From: Schlegelella_A sp035493195
Lineage (GTDB): Bacteria > Pseudomonadota > Gammaproteobacteria > Burkholderiales > Burkholderiaceae_C
DNA: 10,333 bases
Assembly (NCBI GenBank): GCA_035493195.1
Contig: DATJIM010000159.1
Coordinates: forward strand, 1-10,333
Direction of reading: 5' to 3'
Shown: positions 1 through 6,239 of the stretch, piece by piece
How positions within the stretch are numbered: the first letter of the stretch is position 1
Layout of the letters: the number at the start of each line of letters is the position of its first letter
The notes under the pieces: generated by a model
Told to the model about the DNA's origin: nothing
Database searches by the model: none
The model's input: only the letters and a program-made list of their open reading frames with translations
Made by a program: the position numbers and the translations under genes

Positions 1-1165
1 CGCCGACCGATTTCATCGCGGTGGTCAGCGTCGGGTCGGCGCCGGCGAATTTCTCGAAGGCAAAGCGCGGGATCTTGGTGACGACGTAATCGATCGTCGG
101 CTCGAACGCCGCCGGCGTGTTGCCGGTGATGTCGTTGGTCAACTCGTCCAGTGTGTAGCCGACCGCGAGCTTGGCGGCGACCTTGGCGATCGGGAATCCG
201 GTCGCCTTGGAGGCGAGCGCCGAGGAGCGGCTGACCCGCGGGTTCATCTCGATGACGACGAGGCGGCCGTCGGCGGGATTGACCGCGAACTGCACGTTCG
301 AGCCGCCCGTCTCGACGCCGATCTCGCGCAGGATCGCGATCGAGGCGTCGCGCATCAGCTGGTATTCCTTGTCGGTCAGCGTCTGCGCCGGCGCGACCGT
401 GATCGAGTCGCCCGTGTGGATCCCCATCGGGTCGAGGTTCTCGATCGAGCAGACGATGATGCAGTTGTCGGCCTTGTCTCGCACCACCTCCATCTCGAAC
501 TCCTTCCAGCCGATCAGGCTCTCCTCGATCAGGAGCTCCTTCGTCGGCGAGAGGTCGAGGCCGCGCTCGCAGATCTCCTCGAATTCATCGGGGTTGTACG
601 CGATGCCGCCGCCGGTGCCGCCGAGCGTGAAGCTGGGTCGGACGACGACCGGAAAGCCGGTGCCCGCGGTCTCCTGCGCGATCCGCCGCTGCACGGCGAG
701 CGCCTCGTCGAACGAGTGCGCGATCCCCGACTTCGCCGAGTCGAGGCCGATCGAGGTCATCGCGTCCTTGAACTTGAGCCGGTCCTCGGCCTTCTCGATC
801 GCTTTCTCGTTGGCGCCGATCATCTCGACGCCGTATTTCTGCAGGACGCCGTTGCGGTGCAGGTCGAGCGCGCAGTTGAGCGCGGTCTGCCCGCCCATCG
901 TCGGCAGGATCGCGTCGGGACGTTCCTTGGCGATGATTTTCTCGACCGTGCTCCAGGTGATCGGCTCGTTGTACGTGACGTCGGCCATGCCGGGGTCGGT
1001 CATGATCGTCGCCGGGTTCGAGTTGACGAGGACGACGCGGAAGCCCTCCTCGCGCAGCGCCTTGCACGCCTGCGCGCCGGAGTAGTCGAACTCGCACGCC
1101 TGGCCGATGACGATCGGGCCGGCGCCGATGATCAGGATCGAGCGGAGGTCGCTGCGCCTAGGCAT
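1..1165 (-). CDS. carB: Carbamoyl-phosphate synthase large subunit (N-terminal 388 residues, cut by window edge)
   Basis: CarB makes carbamoyl phosphate from bicarbonate, two ATP and ammonia delivered by CarA, for arginine and pyrimidine synthesis in the cytoplasm. The visible part is the carboxy-phosphate half: an N-terminal pre-ATP-grasp region with ILGAGPIVIGQACEFDYSG (about residues 12-30) and NSNPATIMTDP (48-58), then the ATP-grasp domain with the glycine-rich loop RPSFTLGGTGGG (176-187) and the metal/ATP segment EMNPRVSRSSALASKATG (306-323). The family is usually about 1,070 residues, so the missing part is due to the window edge and not to a deletion. The ATG at 1165-1163 is preceded by GAGGAG (1176-1171) at a 5-base spacing and gives the usual N-terminus MPRRSDLRSILILGAG. 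The start lies inside the end of carA with an 8-base overlap, suggesting translational coupling of two subunits needed in equal amounts. No frameshift is seen in the 388 codons read. Confidence 0.97.
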   Translation of the reverse strand, partial: MPRRSDLRSILIIGAGPIVIGQACEFDYSGAQACKALREEGFRVVLVNSNPATIMTDPGMADVTYNEPITWSTVEKIIAKERPDAILPTMGGQTALNCALDLHRNGVLQKYGVEMIGANEKAIEKAEDRLKFKDAMTSIGLDSAKSGIAHSFDEALAVQRRIAQETAGTGFPVVVRPSFTLGGTGGGIAYNPDEFEEICERGLDLSPTKELLIEESLIGWKEFEMEVVRDKADNCIIVCSIENLDPMGIHTGDSITVAPAQTLTDKEYQLMRDASIAILREIGVETGGSNVQFAVNPADGRLVVIEMNPRVSRSSALASKATGFPIAKVAAKLAVGYTLDELTNDITGNTPAAFEPTIDYVVTKIPRFAFEKFAGADPTLTTAMKSVG

Positions 1166-2378
1166 GCGCGCTCCTCGCCTCGTCGCGTGCCGCGTCCATC
1201 GCCGCGACGAAGCGGTCGAACAGGTAGCCGATGTCGTGCGGGCCGGGCGACGCCTCGGGGTGGCCCTGAAAGCAGAACGCCGGCTTCGAGACGTGGGCGA
1301 GGCCCTGCAGGGTGCCGTCGAAGAGCGAGACGTGGGTCGGCCTCAGCGTCGACGGTAGCGACTCGGCGGCGACCGCGAAGCCGTGGTTCTGGCTGGTGAT
1401 GCTGACGCGGCCGCTGTCGAGGTCCTTCACCGGGTGGTTGGCGCCGTGGTGGCCGAACTTCATCTTGTACGTGCGCGCCCCCGCCGCCAGCGCCATGATC
1501 TGGTGGCCGAGGCAGATGCCGAACGTCGGCACGTCGCGCGCGATCAGCTCGCGCGTCGCGGCGATCGCGTAGCTGCACGGCTCGGGGTCGCCCGGCCCGT
1601 TGGCGAGAAAGACGCCGTCGGGGTTGCGCGCGAGAACATCGCCGACCGGAGTCTCGGCCGGCACGACGGTGACGCGGCAGCCGCGCGCGGCGATCATCCG
1701 GAGGATGTTGAACTTGACGCCGAAGTCGTACGCGACGACGTGGCGGCGCGCATCGCCGAGCTGGCCGAAGCCGCGGCCGAGCGCCCACGTCGTCTCGTTC
1801 CACTCGTACGGCTCGCGAACGCTCACGACCTTGGCGAGGTCGAGCCCCGACATGCTCGGCGTCGCACGCGCCGCGGCGATCGCCTTCTCGACGACCGCCG
1901 GGGTCGCGACCTCGCCGCGCTCGAGCGCCACGATGCAGCCGTTCTGCGCGCCGCTGCTGCGCAGGAGGCGCGTCAGCCGACGGGTGTCGATGCCGGCGAT
2001 CGCGACCGTCTTCTCACGCCGCAGGTAGTCGCCGAGCGACGCCGTGCTGCGAAAGTTCGACGCCCGCTCCGGGAGGTCGCGAACGACGAGCCCGGCGGCG
2101 AAGACGCGCGCCGACTCGACGTCCTCGCCGCTCGTCCCGTAGCTGCCGATGTGCGGATACGTCAGCGTGACGATCTGGCGGCAGTAGCTCGGGTCGGTGA
2201 GGATCTCCTGGTAGCCCGTGAGCGCGGTGTTGAAGACGACCTCGCCGGTCGTCTGGCCCGTCGCGCCGACCGATCTGCCGAAGAACACGGTGCCGTCGGC
2301 GAGTGCCAGGAGGGCGCGGGCGTGGTCGGGCAGCAGCGGGGACAAGCGAAGGGCTCCGGTCGGGCGCGAGGCCGGCAC
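1158..2378 (-). CDS. carA: Carbamoyl-phosphate synthase small (glutaminase) subunit
   Basis: CarA hydrolyses glutamine and channels ammonia to CarB. The N-terminal CarA domain has LADGTVFFG (about 26-34), GEVVFNTALTGYQEILTDPS (45-64) and TLTYPHIG (71-78). The C-terminal class I glutamine amidotransferase domain holds the triad: nucleophile Cys289 in FGICLGHQ and His373/Glu375 in FQGHPEASPGPHD. Also present are the HHGANHPV and TSQNHGF segments typical of CarA. Length is 406 residues from the GTG at 2378, slightly long against about 380 for E. coli. The start is not certain: GTG2378 has no clear Shine-Dalgarno sequence, while a TTG at 2345-2343 has GGAG eight bases upstream and would give 395 residues. 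Both leave the domain intact. The stop TAG (1160-1158) overlaps the carB start. A promoter candidate and a palindrome lie upstream. The gene is divergent from the Bax-inhibitor-1 gene. Confidence 0.96.
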   Translation of the reverse strand: MPASRPTGALRLSPLLPDHARALLALADGTVFFGRSVGATGQTTGEVVFNTALTGYQEILTDPSYCRQIVTLTYPHIGSYGTSGEDVESARVFAAGLVVRDLPERASNFRSTASLGDYLRREKTVAIAGIDTRRLTRLLRSSGAQNGCIVALERGEVATPAVVEKAIAAARATPSMSGLDLAKVVSVREPYEWNETTWALGRGFGQLGDARRHVVAYDFGVKFNILRMIAARGCRVTVVPAETPVGDVLARNPDGVFLANGPGDPEPCSYAIAATRELIARDVPTFGICLGHQIMALAAGARTYKMKFGHHGANHPVKDLDSGRVSITSQNHGFAVAAESLPSTLRPTHVSLFDGTLQGLAHVSKPAFCFQGHPEASPGPHDIGYLFDRFVAAMDAARDEARSAHA

Positions 2379-2412
2379 GCGGGGCGCCGGGAACCGTCGG
2401 CAGGTCGCAATT

Positions 2413-2432
2413 CCGGCGGTTGCAACAGCCGG
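2413..2432. repeat. 20-bp imperfect palindrome in the probable carA leader
   Basis: On the plus strand the sequence is CCGGCGGTTGCAACAGCCGG. It is a perfect inverted repeat except for one mismatched pair (positions 6 and 15), centred on TTGCAA. It lies between the carA -10 and start codon, about 20-40 bases into the predicted transcript. It could be a protein-binding site, or an RNA hairpin with a 5-bp CCGGC/GCCGG stem and a 10-base loop. No T-tract follows on the minus strand, so it does not look like an attenuator. It does not resemble the ARG box I know from E. coli carAB. Function unknown. Confidence 0.45.
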
Positions 2433-2459
2433 AGAAATCGCGCGGGCTGGAGCAGCGGG

Positions 2460-2487
2460 ATTGTAGCGGAGGCCTCCCGGCGGTCGA
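2460..2487 (-). promoter_or_regulatory. Candidate sigma-70 promoter for carAB
   Basis: Read on the minus strand, TACAAT (2465-2460) is a five-of-six match to the -10 consensus. TCGACC (2487-2482) is a four-of-six -35 at a 16-base spacing. Transcription would start near 2453, leaving a leader of about 75 bases before the GTG of carA. The spacer contains the perfect 10-base palindrome GGAGGCCTCC (2468-2477), which could be an operator or chance in GC-rich DNA. The -10 is convincing, the -35 less so. Confidence 0.5.
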
Positions 2488-2599
2488 TCTCCGAGGAACA
2501 GCGTCGAACGGACTTGAACTCGAACGGCGCAGCACCCATCTTGGGTAGACCGTTTCGGCGCAGATGCCGGACGGCGGCTCGGATGGGCGACGCGGGAAC

Positions 2600-2605
2600 T
2601 AGAAT
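2600..2605 (+). promoter_or_regulatory. Candidate -10 element for the Bax-inhibitor-1 gene
   Basis: TAGAAT differs from TATAAT at one base, in a region otherwise almost free of A/T-rich hexamers. Transcription would begin near 2612, giving a leader of about 50 bases. I find no good -35 at 16-18 bases upstream, so activation or another sigma factor could be involved, or the match may be chance. Confidence 0.3.
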
Positions 2606-2616
2606 CGGCGCCGGTA

Positions 2617-2638
2617 GTCAGAGTCAGCTGTCAGTCAG
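2617..2638 (+). repeat. Four clustered GTCAG copies in the leader of the Bax-inhibitor-1 gene
   Basis: GTCAG occurs at 2617-2621, 2623-2627, 2630-2634 and 2634-2638, with starts 6, 7 and 4 bases apart. The last copies also make a small inverted repeat, AGCTG-TCAGT-CAGCT (2626-2640), that could form a 5-bp hairpin about ten bases before the ribosome binding site. It may be replication slippage or a short regulatory element. Confidence 0.4.
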
Positions 2639-2660
2639 CTTCTTTCCTTTGGGAGGATCC

Positions 2661-3356
2661 ATGGACGAAAGTCTGCGAACGAGCCAGCAAGTCGGCGGCT
2701 ACGCGGTTCCGAGCGTCGAGCAACGAAACCGCGTCCTGCGCAACACCTACTGGCTGCTTGCGCTCTCGATGGTGCCGACGGTGCTCGGCGCGTGGCTCGG
2801 CGTCTCGACCGGAATCGTCGCGGCGATGGGCGTCGGGATGAGCTTCATCGTCTTCATGGTCGGCGCGTTCGGCTTCATCTTCGCGATCGAGAAGACCAAG
2901 AACTCGGCAGCCGGCGTTCCGGTGCTGCTCGGCTTCACGTTCTTCATGGGCCTGATGCTGTCGCGTCTGCTCGCGTTCGTGCTCGGCATGAATGGCGGCG
3001 CAGCGCTGATCATGACGGCGTTCGGCGGCACGGCGGTCGCGTTCCTCGCGATGGCGACGCTGTCGACGATGATCAAGCGCGACCTGTCGACGATGGGCAA
3101 GTTCCTGTCGATCGGCGCCGTCATGCTGCTGCTGGCGATCGTGATCAACCTGTTCGTGCAGTCGAGCGCGTTGTTCGTGACGATCGCGGTCCTGATGGTC
3201 GGCATCTTCTCGGCCTTCATCGTCTACGACCTGAAGCGCGTTCGCGACGGCGAGGAGACCAACTACATCAGCGCGACGCTCGCGATCTACCTCGACCTCT
3301 ACAACATCTTCCAGGCGCTCCTGTCGCTGCTCGGCTTCGCCGGCAGCAGAGATTGA
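2661..3356 (+). CDS. Bax inhibitor-1/YccA family integral membrane protein
   Basis: A 231-residue hydrophobic protein of the BI-1/YccA (TMBIM-like) family, placed in the inner membrane. Family members include E. coli YccA, a modulator of the FtsH protease, and Bacillus YetJ, a pH-sensitive calcium leak channel; which role applies here is unknown. After a soluble N-terminus of about 25 residues and the family-typical RNRVLRNTYWLLALS (22-36), seven hydrophobic stretches lie near residues 30-48, 54-76, 85-109, 115-136, 146-166, 169-189 and 206-226. Asp190 (FIVYD) and Asp212 (IYLDLYNIF) sit where YetJ-type proteins carry the aspartate pair that senses pH. Length is normal for the family. The ATG at 2661 is set by GGGAGG (2651-2656) at a 4-base spacing. 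The frame stays open far upstream, but that is a GC effect. It is a one-gene unit, divergent from carAB and closed by the hairpin at 3389-3412. Confidence 0.93.
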   Translation: MDESLRTSQQVGGYAVPSVEQRNRVLRNTYWLLALSMVPTVLGAWLGVSTGIVAAMGVGMSFIVFMVGAFGFIFAIEKTKNSAAGVPVLLGFTFFMGLMLSRLLAFVLGMNGGAALIMTAFGGTAVAFLAMATLSTMIKRDLSTMGKFLSIGAVMLLLAIVINLFVQSSALFVTIAVLMVGIFSAFIVYDLKRVRDGEETNYISATLAIYLDLYNIFQALLSLLGFAGSRD

Positions 3357-3388
3357 CCGCTTCGACGATCAAGCGCTTCGCTGAAATC

Positions 3389-3412
3389 AAAACGGGGCTG
3401 CGGCCCCGTTTT
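3389..3412. terminator. Probable bidirectional intrinsic terminator
   Basis: AAAACGGGGC (3389-3398), loop TGCG, then GCCCCGTTTT (3403-3412) forms a perfect 10-bp hairpin. The stem ends in TTTT followed by GTTT on the plus strand. On the minus strand it ends in TTTT followed by GATTT. It sits 32 bases after the stop of the Bax-inhibitor-1 gene and 20 bases beyond the stop of the convergent acyltransferase gene, so it is well placed to end both transcripts. The U-tracts are interrupted by a G, but the stem is strong. Confidence 0.85.
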
Positions 3413-3432
3413 GTTTGGCTCCCGCGCTGGCG

Positions 3433-4842
3433 CTATTCGGCGACGTGGGCGATCGAGTTCGCGTAGTAGCGAAGCAGCGTCAGCTCGTCGGGGTCGGCGA
3501 CGAACAGGCCGTCCCGCTCGACGACGAGACCGCGCAACGTCAGCATTCGCAGGCCCACGCTGACGGCGTAGTCGCGGTCGGCGCGCGGTAGGTAGACGCG
3601 ACCCCCCGCCGCCTCCACGCGCGCCATCAACGCCTGCACCTCGGACTTGAGCTCGAGCTCGCCGAGCGCCCTGGCCGGATTGCGCAGCAGCACGCTCGCG
3701 ACGAGAGGCACCGGCAGCACCGGGACGATCGCGCCGATGCGCGTCATCAGGAGCGCGCCGACCGCCGCGACCGCAGCACGTCGCGCGTCGTCGCCGAGGC
3801 TGCGGAAGTCGACGCCGTGCCCGCGGACGTAGGCGCGCATCGACACCGGGCTGCCGAAGTTGACGCAAGCGTAGCCGTGGCGGTAGCGCCTGCCGACGAT
3901 CGCGAGCGCCGCCTGCCGACCGACGAAGCGCGCCGTCGTCGTCACCGTCGCCGCGACGCCGACCCGCGGCGCGTCGCGGTCGAGCTTGCGAACGAGCGTG
4001 CGGTCCTCGAGGACGCGGTCGTAGTTGATGCCGACCGGGACGAAGACGATGTCGCGCTCGCCGCTCGGGTCGAACGCCTTCAGCATGTAGTCGAGGAGGC
4101 CGAGCTTGGGCGCGCGCAGCCGGCCGTCGGTGGTGAGGCCACCCTCGGGATACATGGCCTGAGGGACGCCGCCTTCGGTCGCCATCTGGACGTAGCGCTG
4201 CAGAACGAGCCGGTAGAGCGGATCGCCCGAGTCGCGGCGGACGAAGTACGCGCCCATCGCACGGACCAGCGACTGCAGCGGCCAGACGCGCGCCCACTCG
4301 CCGACCGCGTAGCTGAGCGCGGTCCGCTCGGCGGCGAGGAACGAGACGAGGACGTAGTCCATGTTGCTGCGGTGATTCATCACGAACACCACCGTCGACT
4401 CGGGGTCGATCGCGGCGAGCGCGTCGGCGTCGCTGCTGCCCAGCCGCACGCGGTACGCCATCTTCGCGAACGTCTTCGCGATCCAGTAGCCGACGCGAAA
4501 GTACGCGTACGCGTTGAACGCCGGCACGATCTCGCGCGCGTAGACGCCGACCCGCCGGACGAGGACGTCGCGCGGCACCTCGCCCTCGGCGGCGTGCTTC
4601 TGGATCGCGGCGAGGACGCGCGGATCGCTCGTCAGCCGGTCGATCAGCGCCTGTCGCCGCGTCAGCTTGAACTCGGGCAGCCGGATGTTGAGGCGCGTGC
4701 CGATCTCGTCCATGACGCGACGCACCTTGCGCCGGAAGTACCAGCGAACGCTCGGCAGCAGCAGCCACTCGAGCGTCGCGACGAGCGCAACCGCCGCCAG
4801 CACGACGAAGAGCCAGAGCGGGACGGCGACGGTCGTGCTCAT
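3433..4842 (-). CDS. PlsB-like glycerol-phosphate acyltransferase, short form
   Basis: A 469-residue acyltransferase of the PlsC/PlsB (HX4D) superfamily, expected to acylate glycerol 3-phosphate or a lysophospholipid at the membrane. The motifs follow the GPAT order: I, HRSNMDY with His157 and Asp162; II, GAYFVRR (197-203); III, YPEGGLTTDGRL (231-242); IV, VPVGINYDRV (268-277). They resemble PlsB more than PlsC, yet E. coli PlsB is about 807 residues and PlsC about 245. In motif III the arginine of the PlsB pattern EGGRSR is a leucine here, as I recall from PlsB-like relatives. One likely membrane anchor covers residues 5-29. A C-terminal part of about 130 residues follows the catalytic domain. 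The ATG at 4842 overlaps the rlmD stop (ATGA); a weak AAGG lies six bases upstream, so translation probably depends on coupling. The frame is open for 60 codons further upstream inside rlmD, but the N-terminal sequence supports 4842. The acyl acceptor is uncertain. Confidence 0.85.
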   Translation of the reverse strand: MSTTVAVPLWLFVVLAAVALVATLEWLLLPSVRWYFRRKVRRVMDEIGTRLNIRLPEFKLTRRQALIDRLTSDPRVLAAIQKHAAEGEVPRDVLVRRVGVYAREIVPAFNAYAYFRVGYWIAKTFAKMAYRVRLGSSDADALAAIDPESTVVFVMNHRSNMDYVLVSFLAAERTALSYAVGEWARVWPLQSLVRAMGAYFVRRDSGDPLYRLVLQRYVQMATEGGVPQAMYPEGGLTTDGRLRAPKLGLLDYMLKAFDPSGERDIVFVPVGINYDRVLEDRTLVRKLDRDAPRVGVAATVTTTARFVGRQAALAIVGRRYRHGYACVNFGSPVSMRAYVRGHGVDFRSLGDDARRAAVAAVGALLMTRIGAIVPVLPVPLVASVLLRNPARALGELELKSEVQALMARVEAAGGRVYLPRADRDYAVSVGLRMLTLRGLVVERDGLFVADPDELTLLRYYANSIAHVAE

Positions 4843-6200
4843 CGCGCGCCTTGGTCGCGATCGAACACCGCGACGCTCTCGACGTGTGCGGTGTGCGGGA
4901 ACATGTTGACGACGCCCGCGGCCGCGCAGCGATAGCCCGCCCGATGAACGAACAGCCCGGCATCGCGCGCGAGCGTCGCCGGGTTGCAGCTGACGTAGAC
5001 GATCCGCAGCGGCGGCCGCCACGCGGTGGCCGCGGACGGCGCGTCGCCAGCGACGAGATCGGCGAGCGTCCTCGCGATCGCGAAGGCGCCCTCGCGCGGC
5101 GGATCGACGAGCCAGCGATCGGCGACGCCGAAGGCGACGAGGCCGGCGGCGTCGATCTCGAACAGGTTGCGGACCTCGAACGCTGTCTTCTCAGCGAGCC
5201 CGTTCGCGACCGCCGCTGCAGCGGCGCGCTCGACGAGCCCCACGCTGCCCTCGACGCCGACGACGCGCGCCGCGCGGGTCGCGATCGGCAGCGTGAAGTT
5301 GCCGAGGCCGCAGAACCAGTCGATCACGACGTCTTCGGCGCGCGGCGCGAGCAGGCGCAGCGCGCGCGAGACGAGCGCCTCGTTGATCGCGTGATTGACC
5401 TGCGTGAAGTCGGTCGGCCGAAAGGCCATCGTGACGCCGAACTCGGGCAGCCGGTACGCGAGCCGCGACGCGGCGCCGTCGAGCGGACGCGCCGAGTCGG
5501 GCCCTTGCGGCTGCAGCCACCACTCGACTCCGTGCTCGCCCGCGAACGCGCGCAGCAGCGCGAGGTCGCGCTCCGGCAGCGGCTCGAGATGGCGCAGGAC
5601 GAGCGCGATGACGCCGTCGCCGACGGCGAGCTCGATCTGAGGCAGGCGGTCGCGGGTGGCCATCGCGCCGATCAGCGCGCGCAGCGGCAGCAGCATCCCG
5701 CTGACGTGGCGCGGCAGGATGTCGCAGCTCGCGATGTCGGCGACGAAGCTCGACTTGCGCTCGTGGAAGCCGACCAGCACCGTGCCCTTCTTGACGACGT
5801 GACGGACCGACAGCCGCGCGCGCTGCCGATAGCCCCACGACGGCCCGTGCATCGGCCTCAGGATCCGCTCCGGACGCACCTTGCCGAGGTGCCAGAGCGC
5901 GTCCTCGAGCGCGCGCTGCTTGACCGCGACCTGCGCGGCGACGTCGAGGTGCTGCATCTTGCAGCCGCCGCAGACGCCGAAGTGACGGCAGCGCGGGGCG
6001 ACGCGCTGCGCGCTTTCATCGCGCAACTCGACGATCGCCGCCTGCTCCCAGGCGTTCTTGCTGCGGCGGACGGCGACGCGGACCGACTCGCCGGGCAGCG
6101 CGTCTTCGACGAAGACGACCTTGCCCGCGGCGTTGCGTGCGACGCCTTGCGCCTCGAGGTCGAGCGACTCGATGCGCAGCCATTCCGCTTCGCCGGTCAT
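4839..6200 (-). CDS. rlmD: 23S rRNA (uracil-1939-C5)-methyltransferase RlmD
   Basis: RlmD (formerly RumA) uses S-adenosylmethionine to make m5U1939 in 23S rRNA. Domains in order: a TRAM RNA-binding domain (about 5-60), beginning with the characteristic IESLDLEAQGVAR; an iron-sulfur site with Cys71, Cys77, Cys80 and Cys159 (CRHFGVCGGC and later SCDIL); and a Rossmann-fold methyltransferase with DWFCGLGNFTLP (294-305), VDPPR (365-369), the nucleophile Cys405 in VSCNPATLARD, and Glu441 in HVES as the probable general base. At 453 residues from the ATG at 6200 it is close to E. coli (433). A GTG eight codons upstream (6224) is in frame, but the ATG gives the family-like N-terminus and keeps the start clear of the gcv promoter. 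No strong Shine-Dalgarno sequence is visible for either. The stop TGA shares ATGA with the downstream acyltransferase. TrmA is excluded by the TRAM domain and cluster cysteines; RlmC is less likely on length. Confidence 0.94.
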   Translation of the reverse strand: MTGEAEWLRIESLDLEAQGVARNAAGKVVFVEDALPGESVRVAVRRSKNAWEQAAIVELRDESAQRVAPRCRHFGVCGGCKMQHLDVAAQVAVKQRALEDALWHLGKVRPERILRPMHGPSWGYRQRARLSVRHVVKKGTVLVGFHERKSSFVADIASCDILPRHVSGMLLPLRALIGAMATRDRLPQIELAVGDGVIALVLRHLEPLPERDLALLRAFAGEHGVEWWLQPQGPDSARPLDGAASRLAYRLPEFGVTMAFRPTDFTQVNHAINEALVSRALRLLAPRAEDVVIDWFCGLGNFTLPIATRAARVVGVEGSVGLVERAAAAAVANGLAEKTAFEVRNLFEIDAAGLVAFGVADRWLVDPPREGAFAIARTLADLVAGDAPSAATAWRPPLRIVYVSCNPATLARDAGLFVHRAGYRCAAAGVVNMFPHTAHVESVAVFDRDQGAR

Positions 6201-6207
6201 CGCCCGA

Positions 6208-6233
6208 TTGTCCCCGACTGCCACTGCTACACT
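6208..6233 (+). promoter_or_regulatory. Candidate promoter for the gcvTHP operon (extended -10)
   Basis: TGC-TACACT (6225-6233) is an extended -10: the TG motif one base before a hexamer that matches TATAAT at four positions. TTGTCC (6208-6213) is the nearest -35-like hexamer, but the spacing is only 14 bases, so the TG extension may carry the promoter. A start near 6240 would coincide with the first paired base of the glycine riboswitch, which supports the placement. The element is only about 28 bases from the divergent rlmD start. Confidence 0.5.
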
Positions 6234-6239
6234 CGCCGC

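Noticed and set aside
1..20. Apparent truncation of carB at the left edge and gcvP at the right edge
   Set aside because: Both frames run open and conserved to the boundary, so these are window cuts and not broken genes.
2534..2546. Small inverted repeat ACCCA-TCT-TGGGT between carA and the Bax-inhibitor-1 gene
   Set aside because: A 5-bp stem without a T-tract or any link to a promoter element; easily chance.
1383..2660. In-frame upstream extension of the Bax-inhibitor-1 gene across carA
   Set aside because: The extension is antisense to carA and has shadow-like composition. The ATG at 2661 has a strong ribosome binding site and matches the family N-terminus.
6201..6224. GTG start for rlmD at 6224
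   Set aside because: It has no clear ribosome binding site, adds residues not expected in the family, and would overlap the gcv promoter. The ATG at 6200 is preferred, although not proven.
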